Assembly: GCA_963931925.1 (NCBI GenBank)
Contig: OZ007582.1
Span: 38,006,617-38,070,616 of the forward strand
DNA from: Onchidella celtica
Lineage: Eukaryota; Mollusca; Gastropoda; Systellommatophora; Onchidiidae
DNA: 64,000 nucleotides
Reading direction: 5' to 3'
Position 1 is the first letter of the stretch. Each line of letters starts with the position of its first letter. Under the pieces are notes generated by a model. The model was not told the origin of the DNA. It worked only from the letters and a program-made list of their open reading frames with translations, and did not search any database. This document shows positions 11,282 to 22,484 of this stretch, one piece after another. Both the position numbers and the translations under genes were made by a program.

Positions 11282-12773
11282 TTATGGTACTCCTGATTGC
11301 ATGAATTCAGCTTCTTCATGCGCCTCCTCCTGCAGGAAAAAGCCTTCAGGTGCCTGTGACCTCTGCAAGAGCTCTTGGACGTGCTCCAGTGTATCTATTT
11401 CTGGTGTTATGTGAAAACGTCGTGGTCGTAGGTGAGCGCATCCCCAGCCAATGAGAGCTGAGACCAAAAAATTGGCGAATGTTGCAGATAGAATAATTAC
11501 ATACAACAGATCAGGGCCATTCTGTCCAACAACGTTTGATGTATTTGCTGGAGACACGTTTATTGTCAATAACAAAGAGATATTACACTGATCCTCAAAT
11601 TTGGCTATGCAGTGACATTCACTATTGTTAAAGGGGGACGTTCCGTGGACACAGAACGATACTGAAGAACTGGCGCATTCGTAACATCTTGGCGTGTCAA
11701 TTAATTTTTGTTTGTCCTGGCTCCAACATTGTACGATGATGTCGCTTATATTCGGATCCTCTGAGGTAACATGACAGGAGATTCGAGCGCTTTCCTCGTT
11801 ATCAATTGTTAGATTTTTAATCGCAGTGTTTCTTTCATCTTTGAAAACCAGTAAACCTGAGCCGAATGTGTCACTACCCAGCATTACATCAGAGACATTG
11901 ATAGTTTTTCTCATTGTCACGGATGTACTATTTACCTCACATGAAACACTTGTTTCATTTCTTAAAACGCTGAGAGAAAATTTGAATCTCATAATATAAG
12001 AATTCTCTTGTGTGTTAGGTGAATTATCAGTAAATTTTTCAGTTTGATTGTCCACCGTGACTAGTGAATTGCCCATGTACCATTGAAAGTTTGGAACAGA
12101 ATTATACCCTTGAGCCATACATTCAAAAACAACACTGTTATTGTAATCTGCACAGCTAACCTCAAGTATGACATTGGGATCAGGTATGCTGGTAACATTC
12201 TCAAATTCAAACTTTTTACTGATTGGTATCCATCGACTCTTGTTTACATAGCCTACTTGTGCTTCATACTTGTAGATACCTGGTGAATTTGGAAAATGTA
12301 CTGTAGAACAAATCATCCTATTCGTGTTAGCTGAGTCTTTCTTTCGGCAGTACTCTACTTCGTGTATTGTAGTAGCGTGTATGTTGTCAGATGAGTAACT
12401 TCTTATATTACACGTATAAAAGGAAGTGTCAGGCACGAAGGACAGAACACATTCTATTGAAGTTGCAGGACCTGGTAAAGGCGTGGCGTGACATTCTGTG
12501 GTATTTTTTCTGTTGAAGATATCCAGATCACATGTCCATATAACTTGGGAATATGCTTTTCCTTTGTTCATTGTGCAATTCAGAACAAGATTTCTGTGGC
12601 TGGGTTCAATGGTAGGGATGTGGAGGCTGCTTGTGAAATGTGATGAGATATTATCAAAGTTGATTGTAACTGTGTAATCTGTAGTCATAGGATAACAGTT
12701 TTCTATGTTAGAACACAAGGCCACTGTTACCGTAGTATTGTCCTCGGGGTTACCAATTTCCCATTGTAAATTC
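11282..12773 (-). CDS. Receptor A, main exon (ectodomain, TM, tail)
   Basis: The exon starts after the acceptor ATTCTGTTGACAG (12786-12774 on the minus strand) and reads NLQWEIGNPEDN. It is open for 1492 bases to TAA at 11282-11284. Encoding a whole multi-Ig ectodomain plus TM and tail in one exon is unusual; most animal Ig receptors put each Ig domain in its own exon. Confidence 0.85.
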
Positions 12774-13209
12774 CTGTCAACAGAATAGATGTAATTTATT
12801 GATGAAATAAACATAGGTAAACGTAAATGTGAAACTCAAACATTGCATTCATAATTAATTATGTTTACAGTCCTTGATAGAGCCATATTTAAACGATAAT
12901 TTCTTAAGTAATAAAATGTCCTCATTTATAATCTTGCAAAGACAATCAATGCAATACAGAAAGAAAGGACCACTTTAAAATAAAACTTTCTGTTTAAAAA
13001 AAATACCCAAACTACCGTGAACATAAGGAGTGATCAGACAGTGATAACTACAAAATTAACAGTACAAACCATGTATCGTTTGTCAATTGTCCAGAACATG
13101 TTGGACTGTAAGGTTCGCCCACTGCCACTGGATGACAATCTGGATCAACAGTCCCACAAGTTCCAACTGTCAGCAGTACCATTACCAATGTGGCAGAAAA
13201 TGTCTTCAT
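11282..13209 (-). CDS. Ig-like type I membrane receptor A (short tail)
   Basis: Two coding exons, 13209-13070 and 12773-11282, join in frame to give 543 residues. The N-terminus (MKTFSATLVMVLLTV) is a signal peptide. The ectodomain has Ig-like repeats: an N-terminal cysteine-rich V-like region, a clear C2-type domain (FEC...FQWYMG...SVSCEV) and a third, cysteine-rich domain (ISCHV...VQCW...CHCIA). There are many N-x-S/T sequons. One hydrophobic span (about residues 467-490, starting LLYVIILSATFANFL) is followed by a 53-residue acidic tail with no tyrosine. The frame is intact although the surrounding DNA is full of decayed repeats, which argues for selection. I cannot place it in a named family. 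Gene B (31397-33633) is its paralogue, with a different membrane segment and tail. A role as a cell-surface recognition receptor is inference. Confidence 0.85.
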
Positions 13210-13217
13210 AATGTCTT
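13070..13217 (-). CDS. Receptor A, signal-peptide exon (148 bases)
   Basis: Bounded by an acceptor (CTTATTTCACAG, just right of 13217) and a donor (GTTTGT, 13069-13064). The ATG at 13209 opens MKTFSATLVMVLLTVGTCGT. The last codon is split 2+1 and becomes Trp after splicing; in gene B the same codon is Arg. The exon length is identical in both genes, and both joined frames stay open, which supports the model. Confidence 0.85.
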
Positions 13218-13781
13218 CTGTGAAATAAGGAAATTATTATATATAAAATAACCATAATTGTAAAGGAAGTAAAATTTAAGGCCTCTAATTTAATCATGAA
13301 AGGTTGTTGTTTTTTTTACCGCTGAGCCTTAAATTGTACAAAATATCATACTAAGCATAGAAAGCCGTGATGTTGACGTTGGCATATTTTGAAAGGTCTT
13401 GAAATTCGCTGGAATTTTAATATTTTAACTGATTTTGAGCCACAACTGAGTTAAACAAGAAAGTTCTGATGTTCTGAGGCAGAAAAAAAGGAGACACATT
13501 TTCTTCGAGTATAATTGAAAAATATAACAGGAAATTTTCGTACCTGCACATCTACAAGTGATATTATCAAACATTTAGAGTGTCCAAAATTGCCAAGACT
13601 TTACTTCAATGTGGACATGAAACTTTGAAAGTTAAGTCCTTCATGTACAGTACTTTACCGATAAGCTGCCAGTTTATAAAACAAAGAACACTCGTAGGAA
13701 GAATTGACATTGAATGTGAGTGGCAGAATGAAAAAAACAAAACAAAGGGTTGGAGGGGGGAGGGGGTGGGGGAGGGGAAGA

Positions 13782-13970
13782 TGAAGTAAGGTTGTATGAT
13801 ACAAAGCCCCACATTAGATATAAACAAATAAAGTAACCACCACACAATAAAACACAAAACAACTGGAAATCTTTATGTAATGTTTGTGTCTAACGCGGAA
13901 CTTTACAACAAGCAACCTTTTGCAAAATTTAAACTTTGCTCCAAGCCTTACTGCAACTCCACAGATTTCA
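13782..13970. mobile_element. Diverged hairpin-family element in the receptor A 5' intron
   Basis: It carries the family landmarks AAGGTTGTATGATACAAAGC and, in inverse order, CTTTACAACAAGCAACCTTTTGC, then a tail with AAGCCTTACTGCAACTCCACAGAT. The paralogous intron of gene B has the same element at 34473-34665, so it predates the duplication. A G-rich run lies just left of it. Confidence 0.7.
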
Positions 13971-14152
13971 GTTTTTTCTGTTCACTTTTTTCTTTTAGAT
14001 ATTGAAAGTGGGGGGAACCTTTTATTAAAGTAAACATGAAGGACCGGACATTTGTTACCCTGTCTAAGCTCAGTTTCACTTGTCCAACACATCCACACAG
14101 AAAATGATGACATAAAAATGTCAGCAAATAACATGAAAATCTGTACTCTTAC

Positions 14153-14230
14153 CTGAAAGGTTTAAAAACATTTTGTCTCCTGGCAGCCAGATGAAATGAA
14201 CCATCTGATCTGGTTGTACACAGGTCACTG
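14153..14230 (-). other. Receptor A, predicted 5' exon
   Basis: On the minus strand a short open stretch (MVHFIWLPGDKMFLNLS) ends at the consensus donor TTTCAG|GTAAGAG at 14153/14152. It is conserved in gene B at 34847-34920. Spliced to the acceptor at 13217 it stays in frame with MKTF, so it is either 5' UTR or an alternative longer N-terminus. The 5' end of the exon is not determined. Confidence 0.55.
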
Positions 14231-14248
14231 ACAGCCAAGATCACACGA

Positions 14249-14256
14249 TTACGTAA
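14249..14256. promoter_or_regulatory. TTACGTAA palindrome upstream of the receptor A 5' exon
   Basis: TTACGTAA is a good C/EBP or PAR-bZIP type site and is kept at the same relative position in gene B (34943-34950). The flanks here are also conserved, so conservation alone does not prove function. Confidence 0.25.
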
Positions 14257-14259
14257 ACT

Positions 14260-14816
14260 CCGAGTGACGATTGTCAGATGCAATTAAGCTAATGAAAGTG
14301 TAGAAACAGTAATTGTATCAATGGCACTGCCAAAGTTCCTCCAATTTTACAATATTCTTGTCTTTCTACGCTGAAGCAACAGGACTAAATGAGGCCCAGT
14401 GTCGTTCAAACTGCTTTTGAACGTTTGGGACTATGGGCTGAGTCAGCTCTAAGGCACAATAGAAGTTGTCGAATAAAGGGAAACGAAACGAGACGAGTAA
14501 AGAAGCCACCGACAAACTACCGAATTCCGAGAGACAATTATCATGAAGCGTTGTTGTGTGACTAAGATGATTTCATTAGTTCCTGTTTCCATTTGGTCAT
14601 TAACTTTGATCTGACATTCACCCAGGAAGGAAATAGTATTGCTCAATCTGAACATTTTGTGCAATTTGTGAACCATGACCGTCAAACATCTGCACATTTT
14701 TATTAATTAAATTAATTAAAATTATTTAATTAAATTAGATCTAGACGGATTCAAAATAATATATTAAAACGCTTGAATCACTGATTTTATTGCATTGGTC
14801 ACAGCTTGTCAGTTAA
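14260..14816. other. Upstream flank of receptor A, no other gene seen
   Basis: Duplicated in copy B. Contains an A/T-rich stretch at 14700-14745 and no recognised exon on either strand. Confidence 0.5.
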
Positions 14817-15060
14817 ATGAGAGAGAGAGAGAGAAGAAGAGGAGAGACAGAAAGAGAGGAAGAGGAGAGAGAGAAAGAGAGAGAGGAAGAGGAGAGACAG
14901 AAAGAGAGAGAGGAAGAGGATGGAGAGAGGAAGCGGAGAGACAGAAAGAGAGAGAGGAAGAGAGAGAAAGAGGAGAGAGGGAAAGAGAGAGAGAGAGGAA
15001 GAGGAGAGACAGAAAGAGAGAGGAAGAGGAGAGAGAAAGAGACAGAGAGAGAGAGAGTCA
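14817..15060. repeat. GA-rich microsatellite
   Basis: GA, GGAGA and GACAGAAAGA units over about 240 bases. The paralogous tract at 35378-35515 is about 100 bases shorter. Long open frames across it on both strands are low-complexity artefacts. Confidence 0.95.
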
Positions 15061-16249
15061 TAATACTCAGCTCTTTCTCTTTCTCTCTCTTGTATTCTGT
15101 CTCTCTTCCACCCCCCCTCCCCCACTTCCCCCCTCTTTCTCTCCCAGGACTGGATTAACTATTAATCCAAACAAGCACATCCTTAGGGCATCAGCGGTCA
15201 GGAGATATGACAGAAAGGGGAAAGGGAGCACTACAAACAGTTTCTCCAGTAGCAGATCTACTGTAATTCAGCTGACCTATGGACCTACAATAATTTCCTG
15301 TAATATGTACCTGTATATTGATCCTGCAGATAAAACTGCTGTCTAACACGGCACATCATAGCACAATTTTCTGTCTCAATGTGCTTCAAAATTTTCTAAC
15401 TTGAAGAATATATCAATTTCCAGTTCAACTCAGTCCAACGGTTTCCGAGCTATCAGTGTTTCAGGACAAACACATGTCAGCCACTGACTTGTTTAACAGC
15501 ATGGGTAGATAGATGGGTTTTAAGAACAGAAAAGCCTACTGTTTTGTGTGTACACTTGATAAAGAATGTTTTATTTTTTTATAATGAATACTTAGCATGT
15601 CTATTGCCACTAACAAAGCTTTGAAAAATTTGACATCATAATTTCTATGTAATCTCCCACTACCCAGTCCGATGACCAACTGGATCTCCATCTTTGTGGC
15701 TGAGGGGACACAGCCCAGCTTTCGTCAGCCTTCATTTGATGGGGGAAAATGGCAAGAAAATAAGAATCAGCATAAATATTTATTTATTCACAAAAAGAAA
15801 AGAAACTATATTTTCATTTTAAAACTCATAGTACACCATAAAGCAGACCATACAACAAAGATTTGGGTATATACTTCCTTATAAAAAGAAATTCAATTCT
15901 CTATGTAAAACATGTGGTGATGATAGAGAGATGAAACACAAAGGTAAGAAACTCTTCACAATGACTCTCATATAGAATTCTTGAAGAAAAACAAGAAACA
16001 TCCATCTTTGAGTTTGAGTTTAAGTTTAACGGCGTGTCGGCACGATAACGGCCACTTTGCGCCTCTCACGGTTTTTGGTTCTCTCCCTTTGGGTTAGCGT
16101 AAGATCAGATAAAACTGAAGTTAAAGATCTAACCGGAAAAGGCCCGTATTAAAACTTTAACGGGAAAAGGTCCGTGCTGAAAAGTATGTTTTTGAATTTT
16201 GTAAATATGATAAAAGTTTGTTAAATCAACTTGTAGAGTTCGACAATGA
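15061..16249. other. Duplicated intergenic DNA, no gene seen
   Basis: Colinear with 35516-36640. No exon is recognised; stops and indels between the copies fall without regard to frame. Confidence 0.6.
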
Positions 16250-16660
16250 CAAGATGCGCTGCGGATCCACGTGAGAAAATCACTCTTTCATGGAACCGCT
16301 GGCATAGTGTCTTTTTCGGATATGCACGAAAAAGCAAACACAGTGTGTGAGGTGGGTATGACCCAGGTGGAGTCTAATAAGGACAATTTCATCTCTCGGA
16401 TTTTGTTAAGAGGCATGAGTCCACTGTCCAAGTTGATCTTGGACAGAGTTTAATTTATTTGAGGTTTGTTGATCCCATTTTCCCTGCCATCTCGATTTCA
16501 TGAAGTTATTATTAGCGGGTTTAAAGTCCGCGTGTGGTATTTTTAGGTGTTGTGGTGGACATTTCAATGTTTCCAAATTTGACATGTAAGTTACAAAACA
16601 TCTTAGATTAATAGTCATTAATGTTTCTTTCTATAATAATGGTGATTGTAGAAGCAACCC
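16250..16660 (-). pseudogene. Relic of an RNase-H-type LINE, C-terminal part
   Basis: The minus strand reads, in broken frames, a segment such as LKIPHADFKPANNNF followed by SRWQGKWDQQTSNKL and DQLGQWTHAS. This is the familiar region after the RNase H domain of I-like LINEs. The paralogous copy at 36640-37215 is longer and keeps the zinc-knuckle-like part as well. Confidence 0.7.
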
Positions 16661-16877
16661 GACTTGCGAGGTTCGGTAATACATTTTTGCCAAGATATAA
16701 TCACGCAAGTCGGCTATGCCCAAAGCCACACATGCGAGTTTTCAACACGGCTTTTTTTCTGCCTAGTCACTGACGTGCGTGCTTTGGTAGAGAGCTGATT
16801 AGCCTCATAACCACTTGGAGGATTTCCTTTGTTTCTCCTCTTTCTCAAAGCCACCATCTATATCTCCACTCACATTT

Positions 16878-17141
16878 GGAGCGTTTTTTTCCAAAACTGG
16901 ATAAGTCAAATTTTGCATCAGTTATGGCCCCTTTCAGATAGTCATTCAAAATGAGTGAAAGACGATGTGTAAGTGTTCAGTTAATACTTGCTATGTCCCA
17001 TCACAATCTCGGGATATAGACGGGACACAGCGAGTGTTAACTGAATACTTCCACAGTGTCGCACACTCATTTTGAATGACTATTTCAAAGGGGCCATAAC
17101 TGATGCAAAATTTGACTTGCCCTGTTTTGGGACAACGCTCT
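16878..17141. mobile_element. Fold-back element, arms about 110 bases
   Basis: Inverted arms share GAGCG...CCAAAAC, TCAAATTTTGCATCAGTTAT, GGCCCCTTT and GTCATTCAAAATGAGTG, and are separated by about 20 bases around 17000-17020. The copy in unit B is at 37384-37645, so it is older than the duplication. Confidence 0.8.
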
Positions 17142-17261
17142 TTACCCTGGACAGAATTTCTCACGTGTTTCCTGCCCTACTCCCCCAGTAACCCAGTCTA
17201 CTATTAAAATCGTCTTGTTCATTCTCTGACAACACTCTGTCTGTCATCTGACCATCTCGTG

Positions 17262-17625
17262 CAGTGCTTCTCAACCTTTTTTTTTTCCCCACGCCCCAAT
17301 TCAGTTTTCTAAAAAGACATCTGCCCCACTATGATTAGATAAATGTACAAAATGATTATAAAAAAAAATCTATAATTCAGCGTGTATACATTCAAAAGAA
17401 GTTTTAGTTACATTCTAAAACTTTATCCACATCGATTAAGTTTGATATTTAATCTGAACTAAGCAAGGATACCACTTATGCGACATAAACAAATAAATGT
17501 TTATCTATATAGTGAAGTTCAAATACGTTATGAAATTAAGATTTCTGTGAAAAATCCCTACTATCCATTCTGAAGTCTCACGTCCCACTAAATTATTACT
17601 ACACCTCACCAAGAGAAAGACTGTT
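17262..17625. mobile_element. Old hAT-like nonautonomous element (tentative)
   Basis: Left end CAGTGCTTCTCAACC with a T-run and CCCCACGCCCC; right end resembles the inverse (GGGACGTGAG... and AAGACTGTTCTAG). These are common features of hAT MITEs. It carries the unoccupied P-element target (CTATATAG at 17505-17512) and abuts the unoccupied MITE target (ATCTCGTG at 17254-17261). Confidence 0.4.
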
Positions 17626-18271
17626 CTAGTATATATAGGTCAATGATCCGTATGAGTAATTACACTTCTTGGCGTCACACGATAACTTTCTGCTACAAGC
17701 TTGTTTCTTTTCTCAACAAACCGGGAAATTTTGTGATTCAATATGTCCAGGCTAGATGTTTGGTATCTGTTTCTTTCTCTCTGGTTGTGTGTTTTCCAGA
17801 CATTTAGCAGCGGTTCCTCCTTTCTGTCATTCCATCTTATGCAATTTTCTTTTTAAGACTCCTACCCAGAGTTCCTGGTGTCTGTGCCAATTGTTCAATG
17901 GTTATTTATATATGCACTCATTCCTTCCAGAGAAGTATCTCTCCTCTCTCTCCCTCTTTCTCTCTCTCTCTCTCTCATTCTGTCTGTTTTTTTTTCTTTT
18001 ATTCATTCTCTTAACATGTTTTCTTTGCCTCCTTTTCCAGGGAAGTGACTCTTCTCTCTCGTCTTTCAGTCTCTCTCACTTTCTTTTTTTGGCAAGAATT
18101 CCTGACCTCAAGCATTCTTCGTCCATTTCCTTGTGGTGGAACATCTACTTTCATTCCCATCAGAAAACACCTCCTTTCCCCCCTCTTTTACTTTCACTCT
18201 ATTTACCTGGTGGGGAGGATTCATCCTCATTTTCTTTCTTCGACTACCCGCATCTCCACCTCCAGAGAACT

Positions 18272-18639
18272 GACACCCCTCCATTGTGACGTCTATAAAT
18301 TGTTTTTAAGACCGTTCTCAAGCAACGCTGTGGGAAATCCCTTACTCTTCTTGCATCTCTAGCATAGGTTTACCATATTTCAATGCCCTAATACTTTAAC
18401 AGCAATGTATGGATCTTTCCACTGCCTTATAATAGATGTTCAGTTTCGCAGTTGGAAGACTAACATTAAAATATATTATTATGAATTTCGTTAAGCTTGT
18501 CAATCATTTACGCCAGAGAAGCACAAGATAACGGGGAAAGAATATTATTTGTCTGTTTACCTTAAATATTTCCTGAAGTGTGCTCGCATACTTTATTAAG
18601 ATGCCGCAAGCGTTGTTGTTTTTTTTCTTTCCATGTGTT
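18272..18639. other. Single-copy stretch, no gene seen
   Basis: Lies between the end of the A/B duplication and the start of the A/C homology. No exon or RNA is recognised. Confidence 0.5.
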
Positions 18640-19372
18640 CAGATAACTAGATCAGTTAATTATTGTCGAGGCCAAAAAGGGCTTCTTGTGTGTTTCTTGT
18701 GTCCTTGACTTGACAACATTTGTGAGAGTTGGAGTTTGTCATTTGAAGCGTGACTCTGTATTCGGGCCAGGGATTGATGGTATAATGTGAACGAAACCGA
18801 ACAGAGAAGCTCAATATGGTTTATCAATGCGAATCCAGCACAGGAAGCTGAGGCTCTTGCTCCCATTTCACAGTTTATTCTTCCTTCTTGTTTTCTGTCC
18901 GCTGAGGCAAAGTTAAAGAAAGACAAAACTAGAATTTGAGGAGACAATCTCAAGACGCAGTGTCAGGATATTCGGCTTGTGCGCTATATAGTATTACGCG
19001 TTGATTTTATGTGTGTGGCTGAGACAATAAAAATTTCTTACTCATTAAAAATCTTTGAAAAGACTCGTTTTTAGTGTGTTCCTGTTTAATATTCTTTCTA
19101 TATATGTTGTGTACTTTTCCTGTTCTGGTCACTCTTTCATTGTCCGCCCAATTCTTGCTTCATGTCTCACAGTTAATAATTATCATCTTCTTACAATCTG
19201 AGATATAGGTCTATAATTCCCTCCCAAAGAAAAGGAATAAAACACAATATTTATATTTGCCTAACTCTCTTTCTCTCTCTTTTTTCTCAGTCTTGTCTGA
19301 ATTTCTCTCCTTCTCTCTGTCCCTCTCTGTCTTTTCCTCACTTTCTCTTCCTCTTGAAAATGCCAGGCAGGC

Positions 19373-19413
<41 letters not shown>

Positions 19414-19934
19414 GGCAGACAGACAGACAGACAGACAGACACAGACGGATGGACAGACAGGCATGCATGCCAGGCGGATATTGAGGTCGACAGACAGACG
19501 GACATGGTTCGATAGATTCTCTGCAGTTTCTAAGGCGTTTACCTAGTTCTTTGATTTGTTCAGTTATCATTTAATGAATAATTTGAAAGTAATCAGCTTT
19601 GTCAGTGCCTGTAATGCTAACAGAATAAATATGGTTTCATGTTTTTTGGTCTAACTTGGGCTGGTCATAGCAACATACGACTTGGCTGCTGGACAACATT
19701 AAATTATACTTTCATTTCATACAATTTAAAACACAAGCGCTGGGTGACTCTAGTTCCAACTATTTCATAATTTCTTTTTTTTTTTTTTTGGCACTTCCAA
19801 ACAAACTGCTTGCAAATAAAATGTTTTTTAAACAAACAAGCATAGACACACCTGGTTAGCACTTCAAGGACTCAAATATACAATCTCCAAAGCTTAAGTC
19901 ACGGATGTGTGTAAAATGAACATTATGTGAAACA
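18640..19934. repeat. Segment shared with 5020-6562 (segment C copy in A)
   Basis: Colinear with segment C but without the hAT-like MITE, whose empty target is at 18741-18748. It includes the TC tract and the ACAG microsatellite at about 19368-19445. Homology stops at 19934, where the I-like LINE 3' end begins. Confidence 0.85.
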
Positions 19935-20529
19935 TTGAAGATCTTATTGTTTCTTTGGAAAAAAATTAAATTTATTAAGCTAGCGTACAGAGCAAGAGTA
20001 TAAATATCAATGAAACATCAAGAAACAAAATTAATCAACAATGAAAGTTGTACAGAAATCAAGAATTCATGTAGTTATTACCTGCAACATTTGGATCGAA
20101 TCTAAGAGGAGTACAACATAATTTTTACTCAATTTTATTATTTTGAAATATTTTTTCATTCGCAAATATCCTTTTCGGATCTATGAATTACTGGGCAATA
20201 TATCTTTCTTCAATGCCCAATTAATACAAATTTAATCTCCAATACTTCATCATTATCTCTATCTCATGCAGGATCAACACACATAAATTATAATTCATTT
20301 GCTCTAATGCTAGATCTAGCTCAATACAAATTCATGAATCAAAGCTGAAATCAAGAACAGAAATTAAATAGGAAAGATTTCCACAATTATGGAAATTGGG
20401 AAAACCCAGTGTCATAAACAATACAAACAATAAGTGGTCTTGTGCACAACATCCGCTCCGCTCCACTATTTTTACATAAAATGACGTATGAAAAGATAAA
20501 ACACTCTTTGCCTCTGTATGCTCGAGTGC

Positions 20530-21953
20530 TCATCCCTGGCCGATCGAGTTTTCACTCGTGACGGCGATGGCGAATATGGCAGTATTCTTTAGTTGTGTTA
20601 CGGCCCCATAAAGGCAGTTAGAGATTGTCGGGGTATCTGGGAGGTAGCGGGATCTGAGGTGTTTTAGTCCTTGGCACTCCGCCAGGATGTGCTCGACTGT
20701 CTCCTGCGGGGACCCGCAGTGCCGGCATACTGGCTCACGGAGTGGGTTGAAAAGATTTAGATGTGCGTTCAACTGGACATGTCCCGTCCTCATACGCTGT
20801 ATAATTGTCGCGTATTTACGCTCTAGTGTCAATATCGGGTCTTTGATGTCTGGTTTGGTTTGGTTATGGTACACCCTACGTCCTTTATCCGCGTTTGCCC
20901 ATTGATCTAACCATTTCCTGCGTCCCTGAGCGCGGATTCTGGCTCGGGCTGCTGGGTAAGACGTTGGGTGCTTTGGCTGTTCGCCTCTGGTCCCCTGTTT
21001 TGCTAGGCTATCTGCAACCTCGTTGCCCCGGATTCCTATGTGCGCGGGGATCCACTGGAGGTGGACCTCGACACCGTATCCACTTATGATCTGGTGGCAG
21101 ATATGTCTGATTTTATCTGCGCCATGTGCCTCGAGCTTGTGGTTGAGCGTTTGGACGGCCATCAGTGTGGCCCTTGAGTCTGAGAACACAACAATATCTT
21201 CTGGCGATACTGTTCCGTTTTCAAAGCCGTTGAAAACCGTAGTCAGTGTTCTCCAAATCGCTGTCGCCTCAGCGTCGAAGTTGGAGCCGTTCGCCCCGCA
21301 AGGCCCATAGATCTTTTCGGTGTCGGTGCCGTCAGAGTAGTAGATTATTGCTCCGTACCCCGCATTCGTAGTCGCCTGTACTGCCGAGCCGTCAGTATAA
21401 GCCTTAATCATGTGTGCTGGGTACGAGTCAATAGTTTCGCCAGCGGCCGTTTTCAGGATCGTGGGATTGACCTCCCTAGTCATGTTTGTGTCTAGTAACG
21501 TGGTTTTGACCACTGGGGGTTTCAGGGGGGCGTGAGGTGGCTCTTTCGTCCATAACCGAAGGGGCATTCTCTCCTGTTCTAGCCCATACTCCTCAGTTAG
21601 CCGTTTGGCTTCGCCCAGGAACGACTTCTTCTGAAGTATTCTCGGTGGCGGGTCGATTTCGATCGCCTCCCGCGCCGGGTAGTCCGGCTCGAGCCTTTTT
21701 AACCTCTCGTACTGCTGTAGTACGCTTCCTTCCCTTCTGGTTGCCAGTGGTTCCACATTGGTCATGATTTCGAGAGCATTCGTAGGAGTGGTTTTGAGGC
21801 AGCCTGTTATGAGTCTCAAGGCGCTGTTCTGAACTCGGTCCAGCGCCGACAGCGTTCGGTCGCTGGCCATTGGTTGCAGTGGCAGGCTATACTCTAGGCC
21901 TGCTCGGACGTAGGCTAGGTATAGCTGTCTGAGAACCTTCCCAGTGGCACCCC
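20530..21953 (-). pseudogene. I-like LINE: RT thumb, RNase H and zinc knuckle
   Basis: Open from the CR1 insertion point to a stop at 20530. It begins NWGATGKVLRQLYLAYVRAG (RT C-terminal), then an RNase H domain with the usual acidic residues (AYTDGSA, NFDAEATA, FSDSRA) and the HIGIRGNEVADSLAKQG motif. It ends with CRHCG...HILAEC, a knuckle found in I and R1 type elements. This part alone is undamaged over 450 residues, so the element was probably active fairly recently. It is cut off from its own RT by the nested insertion. Confidence 0.9.
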
Positions 21954-22484
21954 AGTTCTTCTTCTTCTTCTTTCATAGTTGGCACGTCTAGAAGACGATT
22001 CCCCCAACTGCACTACTATATGCGACTCAACGTCGCTCCTCTGAGGCTAAAAGCAGGGTAAAACCTTCATAGATGTTAAGACCATTTAAAAATATCTTAG
22101 TTGTGTAAAATCTTTTGTATATAATAACTCTGGTATAAATATCTCTTGGTTTCCAGATTGTGCACAGAAATACAACCCGCACTTTAGTTACAATGGTAGC
22201 TGCAACAGATAATTATGTTCTTTAATTCATTGTCGAAAGTCGTTGCAGACGGTAGTGTTTGGACTTCTGCCGGGAGGTTGTTCCACATCCTGATGACACT
22301 AGGGTAAAAAGAATAAAGATGGCTGTTAACCCGTGAGCTTGGGATGTTATATTTTATATTATTCCTTCTGTTGCCTCTGGTATTAATGGTGAGGTGGTTC
22401 AGTGGGATATGGATATTTCCTTCCCTGCCCTTATAAAATATTTTTACTTTGTTTTTTGCTCTCCTCTCTTCTAATGGTGTCCAC

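Larger units (their letters stand above)
11550..18271. repeat. Segmental duplication, copy A
   Basis: About 6.7 kb colinear with 31953-41866: the receptor ectodomain and introns, the diverged hairpin element, a GA-rich tract, LINE relics, a fold-back element, an old hAT-like element and a CT-rich tract. The left end lies inside the receptor exon; the right end is at CAGAGAACTG near 18271. Copy A lacks the two later insertions found in B. Confidence 0.9.

Noticed and set aside
14795..15346. Long open frames on both strands across the GA tract
   Set aside because: They encode only Arg/Glu or Ser/Leu repeats and change length between the A and B copies without keeping frame.
17756..18289. 177-codon plus-strand frame, with a partner at 41313-41995
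   Set aside because: The two copies are not conserved as protein; indels break the frame, and the composition comes from a CT-rich tract.
19211..19570. Frames over the ACAG microsatellite
   Set aside because: Pure repeat translation (Cys-Leu-Ser-Val or Asp-Arg-Gln-Thr).
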